Below, piece by piece: positions 7,012-13,447 of a stretch of 18,601 nucleotides of DNA. Under the pieces are notes generated by a model, which was not told where the DNA came from, did no database searches, and saw nothing but the letters and a program-made list of their open reading frames with translations. The position numbers and the translations under genes were made by a program. Source of the stretch: Caldifarciminota bacterium (GTDB lineage Bacteria; Hydrothermota; Hydrothermia; B15-G9; WFZT01); NCBI GenBank assembly GCA_026986235.1, contig JALSOY010000029.1, positions 1-18,601 of the forward strand, written 5' to 3'. How positions within the stretch are numbered: position 1 is the stretch's first letter; each line of letters opens with the position of its first letter.

Positions 7012-8997
7012 TTATTTTCTAATCTCAGTAAAGTAACCTTCGATCTCGAAGGGCTTAAATTCGTGCCCTCCGTTGTCGTAAAATTTCGTAAAAAATTCAA
7101 CATACTGGAGGCGCAGACTGTGCACAAAAGCACCCATGACATTTATTATTATTGAAAACAGGTGACCTCCAATAAAAATGAGTACCGCAAGGATAATCCC
7201 AACGACCGGGACGGGAAGTACGAGCTTTGCCACAATATTTATGGACATGGCGATCCCCGCTGTCACCATTCCGAGGGCCATGAGCCTCACATAGGATAGA
7301 AGGTCACCAACATACCCCGTAACTCCGTACAGGTTGTAAAGCCCCTTCACAACTCTTACGATAAAGTTACCCGATGTGCCACCACTCAGAAAAACGATCA
7401 GGAATACAGGGGCAAAAATGAAAAATGCCATCAGGTAACCTGCAATCCCGTTATGGAAGAGCACATCTCCGAATGACCTTCCTGACCTTGACGAGACGAG
7501 ATAGGCAATGATCACGAAAAGGATCATGAAAAACCAGGATAGCTCGTTGGATATGCCATCAATTACCTCGCCATTTTTAATCCTCTTGTAAAATCCAACG
7601 AGGAGACCGAGCTCAACCTGAAGAAGGCCGAGGGCAAGAGAGAGATAAAAGAAGGGCATGGGATCTATCATGGGATCGAAAAGGAGTAAGCTGTTTCTGA
7701 ATCTGTGCAAAAAAGGCACGGGCAGAGAAGTAAAAAGATCACCGAACCAGCTACCTGTTATGGCACCTGCGAGGATGGATGTTATACCTCCAAATAATAG
7801 CACGACCAGAAATTGCATTCTACCCAGCTTTTTCATGAGAAGCAGGGCGAGCAGGATAAGAGAAATGCCATAACCTGCGTCAGTCAGGCAAAGGCCAAAG
7901 AAAACGGCAAAAAATGGTGTTAAAAGAGGTGTGGGATCAACCTCTCTCAGGTTTGGAAGCCCATAGAGTTTCGTCAAAAGTTCAAAAGGCTTTATTATTC
8001 CTCTGTTCTCAATAAATGTCGGAGGATTATCCTCCGGTGAAGGTTCTTCAAGAGTATATGAAGCAGATTCAAACTTCTCCACGATCTTCTGGAGTTTTCT
8101 TGCGTCCTTCTCCTTTATCCATCCTGTAATTAAAAATGTGGAAAGGGTTTCCATGCCCTTACCCTTAACTTTCACCTTGTTACCGATATTCGAAAGGTAA
8201 TCGTATATGACAAAAAGCCTGATTTTCTCATCCACAAGTTTCAGGACTTCTCTTACCTTTTCATCCTTTTCCTTCCAGAGTGAGGCAAGCTCTTTTTTAA
8301 ACTTTTCAATAAGCTCCCGTGGTTTTCCTTCAAGTCCCCTGAAGTCTGCCTGTTCGAATCCGATTTTTATCAGCTCATTTTTCACCTTCTGGGCGTCCTC
8401 TTTCAGGAAAACGATCACCGCATAGGTAAGTCTTGAATCGCGACTCACAACTGAGACTTCAGCATTCTCAATGGCCCTGAGGCTGTCTTCGTGACTCAAA
8501 GGAACTGTTCCGGCAAGGACCTCCACCCTTTCTGATTCCCCTAATTTTTCAACGGGGATGTCAAGATCGTACCACTTCCTGAGGGTTTCGATCTTACCCT
8601 GGATGGCACTTTCAAGGTTTTTTATCTCCCCCAATCTCTTTTCGATTCCCTCGATCTTTTCAAGAACCGCCTCGTAGTCGTATTCACGGGGTATCCTTTT
8701 TAAATCTTCCTCCGTTATTTCGGGTTTTATCTCAAAAAAGGTTTCAAGAAAACTCTTTTTGGTATCAAACTGGTTAATAAACTCAATTGCCCTTTTGATG
8801 CGGGAGAGTCTGTACTCGATCTCCGGATCGGCAATTTCGGGTTTTTTCTCCCTGACTTCAGGGAGGTCTTTCAATGCAGGGTCCTCGCGCACATCTGTAA
8901 TGTGTATAATTCCCTCTTCCTGCAGGGTATCTATAAGCTGATCCTTTTCGCTTTTGTGGACTACGAAGGTAACCTTCTTAACTTTTACGATAGCCAT
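7012..8997 (-). CDS. atpI: V/A-type ATPase membrane stator subunit I (a subunit)
   Basis: Subunit I forms the two half-channels that feed ions to the K ring and ties the peripheral stalks to the membrane. It has 661 residues. The N-terminal cytoplasmic arm (about 1-345) is alpha/beta with long coiled-coil helices. About eight membrane segments follow (about 355-640), starting with TPFFAVFFGLCLTDAGYG, a family hallmark. SYVRLMALGM contains R571, the probable essential Arg opposite the rotor Glu, and HSLRLQYVEFF supplies a second Arg (R629). The C-terminal tail DNGGHEFKPF is also typical. The ATG overlaps the H stop by one base (TAATG). K follows with a 24-base gap that holds its own strong ribosome-binding site. 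Confidence 0.96.
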   Translation of the reverse strand: MAIVKVKKVTFVVHKSEKDQLIDTLQEEGIIHITDVREDPALKDLPEVREKKPEIADPEIEYRLSRIKRAIEFINQFDTKKSFLETFFEIKPEITEEDLKRIPREYDYEAVLEKIEGIEKRLGEIKNLESAIQGKIETLRKWYDLDIPVEKLGESERVEVLAGTVPLSHEDSLRAIENAEVSVVSRDSRLTYAVIVFLKEDAQKVKNELIKIGFEQADFRGLEGKPRELIEKFKKELASLWKEKDEKVREVLKLVDEKIRLFVIYDYLSNIGNKVKVKGKGMETLSTFLITGWIKEKDARKLQKIVEKFESASYTLEEPSPEDNPPTFIENRGIIKPFELLTKLYGLPNLREVDPTPLLTPFFAVFFGLCLTDAGYGISLILLALLLMKKLGRMQFLVVLLFGGITSILAGAITGSWFGDLFTSLPVPFLHRFRNSLLLFDPMIDPMPFFYLSLALGLLQVELGLLVGFYKRIKNGEVIDGISNELSWFFMILFVIIAYLVSSRSGRSFGDVLFHNGIAGYLMAFFIFAPVFLIVFLSGGTSGNFIVRVVKGLYNLYGVTGYVGDLLSYVRLMALGMVTAGIAMSINIVAKLVLPVPVVGIILAVLIFIGGHLFSIIINVMGAFVHSLRLQYVEFFTKFYDNGGHEFKPFEIEGYFTEIRK

Positions 8998-9308
8998 TAT
9001 TCAAAAATCAGTTCAAAGATTTTCTTTACGGCAGAATCAAGGTTTTTACTACCGGTTTCCCTGATCTTTTTAATTTCATTCTCTGTTTCGGCTCTGAGTT
9101 TTTTGATTTCTGCCTCTGCCTCCTTTTCAGCCTTCTTAACGGCCTCCTGAATGAGCTTCTCTCTCTCGGAGAGTGCCATCTGCCTTACTTCCTCCCGCTT
9201 CTTTCTGGCATCTTCCAGGATCTCTTCAGCCTTCTTCTTCGCCTCTTCAACAATCTGGTGGGCCTTTTTTTCAACTTCCTTAATTTCGCGTATAATTTCA
9301 ATTGCCAA
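8997..9308 (-). CDS. ahaH: V/A-type ATPase subunit H (peripheral-stalk coiled coil)
   Basis: This is the first gene of the operon. Its 103 residues form one continuous charged helix rich in Ala, Glu, Lys and Arg (for example VEEAKKKAEEILEDARKK), the pattern of subunit H (archaeal AhaH; called G in Thermus), which winds with subunit E in the peripheral stalk. It has no membrane segment. The start is TTG rather than ATG: the frame has no Met before residue 44, and GGGAGGT sits at about 9315-9321, some six bases in front of the TTG. Coiled-coil sequence alone is weak evidence of identity, but the size and its place before I in the H-I-K-E-C-F-A-B-D order make the call solid. Confidence 0.9.
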   Translation of the reverse strand: MAIEIIREIKEVEKKAHQIVEEAKKKAEEILEDARKKREEVRQMALSEREKLIQEAVKKAEKEAEAEIKKLRAETENEIKKIRETGSKNLDSAVKKIFELIFE

Positions 9309-9343
9309 CTTATTACCTCCCTTTGAAAAATCGGTGGATATTG

Positions 9344-9373
9344 ATTGTAGTGATGTTTAACTGGTAATGTCAA
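9344..9373 (-). promoter_or_regulatory. Probable sigma-70-type promoter of the V/A-ATPase operon
   Basis: Read on the minus strand, a perfect -35 box TTGACA (9373-9368) is followed after 18 bases by TACAAT (9349-9344). Transcription would start near 9337, giving a short leader of about 30 bases that holds the GGGAGGT site for the TTG start of subunit H. There is no other gene in between. The call is by consensus matching only. Confidence 0.7.
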
Positions 9374-9480
9374 GGAAAGTTGGCAGGGGTGTTCGAAAAG
9401 TATTTTTCTTAATTTGCGGATAGAGTTGATTTTACGGTTATCATCCTTTTTAGTCTTTTTTCCAACGAATAGGGGTTCCC

Positions 9481-9505
9481 AAAAATCCCCCTTGGAGAAG
9501 GGGGA
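9481..9505 (-). terminator. Terminator-like hairpin facing left
   Basis: On the minus strand an 8-bp stem (TCCCCCTT/AAGGGGGA, 9505-9498 with 9493-9486, four-base loop) is followed directly by TTTTT (9485-9481). It would stop leftward transcripts before they reach the ATPase promoter. It lies within the left arm of the palindromic element, so it may simply be part of a mobile repeat. Confidence 0.5.
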
Positions 9506-9548
9506 CTTAGGGGGATTGAATTTCAATAGGAAAACATCCCCCTTTAGT

Positions 9549-9575
9549 TCCCCCTTCTGAAGAAGGGGGATTTTT
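9549..9575 (+). terminator. Terminator-like hairpin facing right
   Basis: A 9-bp perfect stem (TCCCCCTTC at 9549-9557, loop TGAA, GAAGGGGGA at 9562-9570) is followed by TTTTT at 9571-9575. It has the form of an intrinsic terminator for rightward transcripts. It sits about 30 bases upstream of the rnpB promoter and inside the right arm of the palindromic element. Confidence 0.5.
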
Positions 9576-9603
9576 CGAACATTCTCAGGAAAGTTGGCAG
9601 GGC

Positions 9604-9632
9604 TTGACGAAGGTATGACAGATGAGTAATAA
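9604..9632 (+). promoter_or_regulatory. Probable promoter of rnpB
   Basis: TTGACG (9604-9609) is a five-of-six match to the -35 box. After a 17-base spacer comes TAATAA (9627-9632), a weaker -10 box. The predicted start, about six bases on, coincides with 9638, the first base of the P1 helix of the RNase P RNA. That agreement with an independently located RNA 5' end supports the call. Confidence 0.65.
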
Positions 9633-9637
9633 ATAGA

Positions 9638-10024
9638 GGGTAGGTGGTGGTTCGGGTGGTCGCCTCGCCGAAACTGGCGGGGAGGAAAGTCCGAGCTCCA
9701 GAGGGCAGGGTGCTGGGTAACGCCCAGGGGTGTCAGGGGAGACCCTGGCACTACGGAAAGGGCCACAGAAACCAGACCGCCGAAGGTTCCGAAGGGGACC
9801 AGGCAAGGGTGAAACGGTGGGGTAAGAGCCCACCAGGTTCCGGGGTGACCCGGGACGCTGGCAACCCCCACCCGGAGCAAGGCCAAACAGGGGGGATACG
9901 GGAGTGGCCCGCTCCCACGAACCCCCGGGTAGGCCGCAGGGAGGTGTCGGGTAACCGGCACCCGAGAGAAATGACCACCACCCATGTGGGTACAGAACTC
10001 GGCTTACAGAACCACCACCTACCC
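9638..10024 (+). ncRNA. rnpB: RNase P RNA, bacterial type A
   Basis: This is the catalytic RNA that trims the 5' leader from precursor tRNAs. The ends pair in a perfect 16-bp P1 helix (9638-9653 with 10009-10024), longer than the roughly ten pairs of the E. coli RNA, which suits a heat-stable molecule. Conserved core blocks appear in order: GAGGAAAGTCCGAGCTCC (9682-9699), the GGGCAGGGTGCTGGGTAACGCC region, ACAGAAACC (9765-9773), CAAGGGTGAAACGGTG, GGAGCAAGGCCAAACAG (9874-9890), GGGTAGGCCGC, GAGAAATGACC and ACAGAACTCGGCTTACAG (9992-10009). The P16-type stem with a GCC loop and the overall plan follow the ancestral type A. The L15 strand reads AGGGGGGATAC, without the usual GGU. No protein-coding reading is needed here. 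The RNA ligase gene starts 31 bases after P1, with no terminator between. Confidence 0.97.
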
Positions 10025-10042
10025 CATCCTTAACTCCCCCTT

Positions 10043-10048
10043 TATAAT
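10043..10048 (+). promoter_or_regulatory. Consensus -10 box just before the RNA ligase start
   Basis: A perfect TATAAT lies six bases before the ATG at 10055, so transcription would begin at or next to the start codon. No Shine-Dalgarno sequence is present in front of that ATG. The -35 region would fall in the 3' strand of the rnpB P1 helix (around 10020-10025) and matches the consensus poorly, so the site is suggestive rather than secure. Confidence 0.45.
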
Positions 10049-10054
10049 GTAACT

Positions 10055-11152
10055 ATGGCAATATCTGAAATTCTAAAAAAAGCACTGGATAGAAACATCC
10101 TCGACGAAGGAGACTACCTCGACATACATTATTACAGAATCTCTGATGACATGGGAAAATACAAAAGGGGCACCTTTATCTCCGGAGACAGGATCATCAT
10201 GAACTACCCCTCTATCCCGAGAATTATGCGTCTTGAAGAGGGGATAAAGGCCAATTTCAAAACCCACTTCTTCGTTGAGGAAAAGGTTGACGGCTACAAT
10301 GTCAGAATATTCAAAATAAAGGGGATGATCGTTGCCATCACCCGCGGTGGCTTCATCTGCCCCTTTTCCACAGATAGACTAAAGGACTTTGCCAGCTTCG
10401 AAAGGTTTTTTGAGGACCATCCCGAACTCGTTATTGCAGGCGAAATAGCAGGTCCGGAGAACCCCTACATAGAAGTTTACCCTCCATACATCAGGGAAGA
10501 TGTCCGCTTCTTCGCATTCGATGTGTTTAAATCGGGTGAAAAAATACCCATTGCCCCCCACAGAAGATACGAAATTCTGGAAAAATACGGTATCCCACAG
10601 GTGAGAAGGTTCGGCAGATTCTCTCCGGATGATGTGGAAAGCATCAGGGATATTGTATTTGACCTCAACAGAGAGGGAATCGAGGGTATCATTCTGAAAT
10701 CCGTTGACTCCACCAGAATGGTTAAGTACACAACGATAAACATAAACATTTCGGACATCGAAGCAGACGCCTGGATGATCCTCGAAATGCCTGGAAACTT
10801 CTACACATCCAGGATCGCAAGAATCGGTTTTGCCCTTGACGAATTCAACATTCCAGTTGATGATGAGCTTCTCAAAAGGGTGGGTAAGGCATTTATTAAA
10901 GGATTCCTGAAAGGAATAGAAATGTACCGCAGAACAGGTAGAATCTCTCACGAATATCGTCTCAGGTTCAACGATGACCAGAACCTTGCACTGTTCCTGG
11001 ATCACATAAAAACAGTTTCAGACAGCATCAAAATAAGGATCAAAAGGATTTACCGGGAAGACGGTAAATTCGTCCTCGAATTCGAGAAAGTATTCCTGAA
11101 GTCAACATCTGAGATTTCACAGATTATGAAAGGTGGAGGGATCTATGACTGA
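10055..11152 (+). CDS. ATP-dependent RNA ligase, Rnl3 (Pab1020/MthRnl) family
   Basis: The enzyme joins RNA ends through an adenylated lysine. It has 365 residues, close to the archaeal family members of about 380. Motif I is VEEKVDGYNVR (74-84) with the AMP-accepting K77, followed by AITRGGFICPFSTDR (94-108), a segment almost unchanged from Pyrococcus. Motif III-like VIAGEIAGPENPY is at 126-138, motif IIIa VRFFAFDVF at 150-158, motif IV EGIEGIILK at 207-215 and motif V VKYTT at 223-227. The remaining C-terminal third is the helical domain special to this family. The family is best known from archaea, with scattered bacterial members; its natural substrate is not settled. The gene follows rnpB by 31 bases and overlaps thiI by 8 bases. 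The ATG has no ribosome-binding site, and TATAAT lies six bases upstream, suggesting a leaderless message. Confidence 0.93.
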   Translation: MAISEILKKALDRNILDEGDYLDIHYYRISDDMGKYKRGTFISGDRIIMNYPSIPRIMRLEEGIKANFKTHFFVEEKVDGYNVRIFKIKGMIVAITRGGFICPFSTDRLKDFASFERFFEDHPELVIAGEIAGPENPYIEVYPPYIREDVRFFAFDVFKSGEKIPIAPHRRYEILEKYGIPQVRRFGRFSPDDVESIRDIVFDLNREGIEGIILKSVDSTRMVKYTTININISDIEADAWMILEMPGNFYTSRIARIGFALDEFNIPVDDELLKRVGKAFIKGFLKGIEMYRRTGRISHEYRLRFNDDQNLALFLDHIKTVSDSIKIRIKRIYREDGKFVLEFEKVFLKSTSEISQIMKGGGIYD

Positions 11153-12581
11153 AATCATAGTTATCAAACCAGGGGAAATTACGCTCAAGTCCCGGAGAGT
11201 GAGGAAAAGGTTTGAAGAAAAGCTCGTCCGAAATATAAAATCTGCACTTGTGAGAGGAGGAATTGGAGAATTTAAGATAAAGGTGCAGAGGGGGAGAATA
11301 CTGCTTGAAACTCATGAGGTAGATAGGGCATTTGAGATTCTGAAACGAATTTTTGGAATAAGTTTACTTCTCATCGCAAGAAGAGAGAAGTTTAAGGGAA
11401 TTGAAGACATTGTTAATCGAGGTGAGGAGATTTTCAGGGAAAGGGTGAAGGGGAAGAAGTTTGCAGTGAGAGTCAAAAGGACGGGATTCCACAGATTCAG
11501 GTCAATGGATGTCGAAAGGGCCCTTGGAGGCCGGCTTTACAGGTATTCAGATGGAGTTGACCTAACAGATCCTGATGAGCTTGTGGAACTGGAAGTAGTT
11601 GATGATGTCGTTTATTTCGTTAAAAGAAAGGAGCGGGGAGCCGGGGGGCTTCCTGTTGGATCAGAAGGCAAAATCCTTTTGCTGTTCTCAGGTGGCTTTG
11701 ATTCCTCGGTTGCGTTTTACCTTCTCATGAAAAGAGGACTTGAGGTGGATCTCGTGAGCTTTATTTTTGGAGGCGAATCCCAGCTCAGGCAGGTTTTATC
11801 CGTCGCCAAAGAAATAGCCGATAGGTATTCATACGGGTATGATCCCACCTTTTACGCTATAGATTTCAGTGAGGTTATAGCGGACATAAGAAAAAATGTG
11901 AAGGAAAGTTACAGGAACATTATCCTCAAGAGGCAGATGCTGAGATCGGCAAATGCCCTTGCAGATGAGAAGGGTATAATCGCAGTTGCTACAGGGGATT
12001 CCATTGGCCAGGTAGCCTCGCAGACCTTCGACAATCTTGTTATATCTTCCCTTGCCTCCAGAAAACCCATAATCAGGCCTGTGGTTGCATTAGATAAACA
12101 GGAAATCGTTGATATTGCAAGAAAAATCGGCATTTATGAGAGGGTATCGGCCATAAGGGAGTACTGTCAGATCACACCAAGGCATCCAGTTACCCATGCC
12201 ACGGTAGAAGGGATTGAGAGGCAGGAGAGGAGAATCGACCTGGACTTACCTCTAAAGTTGGTTTCAAAAAGGATCTCCTTTCCCATAACAAAGATGGAGG
12301 ATGTGAGGATGCTGAATTATCAGATTAAACCTGAAGAAATTCCTGAAGATGCGGTGATTTTTGATATTCGGGACAGAAATGACTTTGAAGAATGGCACAT
12401 TCCGGGGTCAATCAACATAGATGAAATGGAACTTTACGAGAAAATCGGGGAGCTTGACAGGGAACGCATCTATGTCGTAGCATGTTACCGGGGTGGCAGG
12501 AGTATGGCCCTTGTCAGTGAAATGAGAAAGAGAGGTCTTAAAGCATATTCGTTGAAAGGAGGTTGTGAAGCCTACAGGTGA
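11145..12581 (+). CDS. thiI: tRNA 4-thiouridine synthetase ThiI with rhodanese domain
   Basis: ThiI puts sulfur on U8 of tRNA and in some bacteria also supplies sulfur for the thiamine thiazole. Domains in order: N-terminal ferredoxin-like plus THUMP (about 1-165) for tRNA binding; PP-loop pyrophosphatase with SGGFDSS (about 180-186), which adenylates the uridine; and a C-terminal rhodanese domain (about 385-478) with ACYRGGRS, whose Cys can carry the persulfide. EYCQITPRHP (about 338) holds the second Cys, at the place of E. coli C344, so the two-cysteine chemistry of the E. coli type is intact. I chose the ATG at 11145 over the in-frame GTG at 11133, because GGAGG at 11135-11139 is well spaced for the ATG and the family starts with a beta strand right there (478 residues). 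It overlaps the ligase by 8 bases and touches the next gene. Confidence 0.95.
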   Translation: MTEIIVIKPGEITLKSRRVRKRFEEKLVRNIKSALVRGGIGEFKIKVQRGRILLETHEVDRAFEILKRIFGISLLLIARREKFKGIEDIVNRGEEIFRERVKGKKFAVRVKRTGFHRFRSMDVERALGGRLYRYSDGVDLTDPDELVELEVVDDVVYFVKRKERGAGGLPVGSEGKILLLFSGGFDSSVAFYLLMKRGLEVDLVSFIFGGESQLRQVLSVAKEIADRYSYGYDPTFYAIDFSEVIADIRKNVKESYRNIILKRQMLRSANALADEKGIIAVATGDSIGQVASQTFDNLVISSLASRKPIIRPVVALDKQEIVDIARKIGIYERVSAIREYCQITPRHPVTHATVEGIERQERRIDLDLPLKLVSKRISFPITKMEDVRMLNYQIKPEEIPEDAVIFDIRDRNDFEEWHIPGSINIDEMELYEKIGELDRERIYVVACYRGGRSMALVSEMRKRGLKAYSLKGGCEAYR

Positions 12582-13447
12582 TGAACTTACTTATAGTACT
12601 TCTACTCGGAACCATAGACATCACTTCAGGAAGTCTCGAGATTGAGAAAGTCGGGGGCAAGATGAAATATTTTCTGAAAAATGGGGTTACCCTGACCTTT
12701 GACTCTACCGTTGTGACAGCTGACGAGGGAATCTATTTCATCGACGAAAAATGGGGAAAGTTGTACGGTCATGTCCGGCTAAAAACACCGTCCTACTCTG
12801 TCAACGCCGATTCTCTCATTTACTTTGAGGAGGGTAACAGAACCGTCTTCCGGCTTAATGTGTCCGGTATGGACTCCACAGCCCTCTTTGAGGCAAAAGA
12901 TGTGGTCGTAAAAGGCGATACGGCCTGTGCGTCAGGGGAGGTAAACATCTTCATTGTTAACGATTCCATTAATTTCAGCGGTGACAGTGCAGTTTACTTT
13001 TTAAACCTGAAGAAGGGAAAACTCTTTGGTAACGCAGAAGCTCATTTGATAGATACGGTAAAGCTCAAATCAGACTCCCTGGGATTCAAAAAAGATACCC
13101 TGCTCGCATGGGGTAATGTGTCCATCACCTCTAAAAAATTCACCGGTAAATCCCTCGAGCTCGAGTACAGTAGAAACGGAGAATCATCCGCAAAAGTAAC
13201 CCTGATCGGGAACAGTGTGTTCGAGGCGGGAGAAACACATGTTGAGGGAGACACGCTTGAATTTGAGCTATCAGGAGGAGAAGTGAGATTTGCAACCTTC
13301 AAAGGTTCTCCTGTTATGAGAACAAACAGGGATAGCGGTTATTTAGTGGTGGAAAGTGATACGATGCAAGTGGAGATGCAAGGGGATTCCCTCGTGTTTT
13401 TTGAGGCAACAGGGAGTGTGAGAGGCGAGTTCGTCGAAAATGAGTAA
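12581..13447 (+). CDS. OstA/LptA-like periplasmic LPS-transport protein
   Basis: This is a probable bridge or chaperone protein for lipopolysaccharide transport across the periplasm. A short hydrophobic N-terminus (MNLLIVLLLGTI) looks like an export signal, though without the usual Lys/Arg. The rest is nearly all beta strand with repeated OstA-type units such as VTADEGIYF, VNADSLIYFEEG, FSGDSAVYFLNLKKG, LKSDSLGF and VEGDTLEFEL, spaced 20 to 40 residues apart, as expected for a stacked beta-jellyroll. Its place directly before lptB and rpoN matches the lptC-lptA-lptB-rpoN order of many diderm bacteria; here only one such gene is present. It has 288 residues, longer than E. coli LptA (185), so it may combine the LptA and LptC roles. 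The ATG at 12581 overlaps the thiI stop; a GTG directly before it is an equal alternative. It ends 8 bases inside lptB. Confidence 0.8.
   Translation: MNLLIVLLLGTIDITSGSLEIEKVGGKMKYFLKNGVTLTFDSTVVTADEGIYFIDEKWGKLYGHVRLKTPSYSVNADSLIYFEEGNRTVFRLNVSGMDSTALFEAKDVVVKGDTACASGEVNIFIVNDSINFSGDSAVYFLNLKKGKLFGNAEAHLIDTVKLKSDSLGFKKDTLLAWGNVSITSKKFTGKSLELEYSRNGESSAKVTLIGNSVFEAGETHVEGDTLEFELSGGEVRFATFKGSPVMRTNRDSGYLVVESDTMQVEMQGDSLVFFEATGSVRGEFVENE

Larger units (their letters stand above)
9390..9581. mobile_element. MITE-like non-coding element with 10-bp terminal inverted repeats
   Basis: The ends are perfect inverted repeats: TGTTCGAAAA at 9390-9399 and its complement TTTTCGAACA at 9572-9581. The right two thirds form a larger imperfect palindrome, with arms at about 9475-9518 and 9535-9580. 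Each arm has the form 'ATCCCCCTT..AAGGGGGA..TAGGGGGAT', a kind of C/G-run repeat I have seen scattered in many environmental bacterial genomes. No protein of transposase type is encoded: the frames here are short and rich in Pro and Lys. A non-autonomous element is the best reading. It could also be a composite of two hairpin repeats without recent mobility. Confidence 0.55.
9373..9602. repeat. 16-bp direct repeat (9373-9388 and 9587-9602) flanking a small element
   Basis: AGGAAAGTTGGCAGGG occurs at 9373-9388 and again, identical, at 9587-9602, in the same orientation. The left copy overlaps the first base of the -35 box of the leftward ATPase promoter. The right copy ends one base before the -35 box of the rightward rnpB promoter. 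The region between the copies is the inverted-repeat element described separately. The pair may be a duplication made by insertion of that element, or two members of a dispersed repeat; this window alone cannot tell. Confidence 0.85.

Noticed and set aside
9381..9395. TTGGCAGGGG resembling the -24 half of a sigma-54 promoter
   Set aside because: No TTGC-type -12 element follows at the right distance in either copy of the repeat, while good sigma-70-type boxes sit on both sides.
9475..9580. Possible CRISPR-like or tandem repeat array from the repeated CCCCCTT/AAGGGGG units
   Set aside because: The units form one inverted pair with internal hairpins, not regularly spaced direct repeats with spacers, and no cas gene is near.
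9185..10033. Long open frames on both strands over 9185-10033, including Pro- and Arg-rich ones
   Set aside because: They lie across the RNase P RNA and the palindromic element. The translations are low-complexity products of GC-rich structured RNA, and the RNA call explains the sequence fully.
11133..11144. GTG at 11133 as the thiI start
   Set aside because: The GGAGG ribosome-binding site lies within these bases and points to the ATG at 11145, where the usual ThiI N-terminal strand begins.
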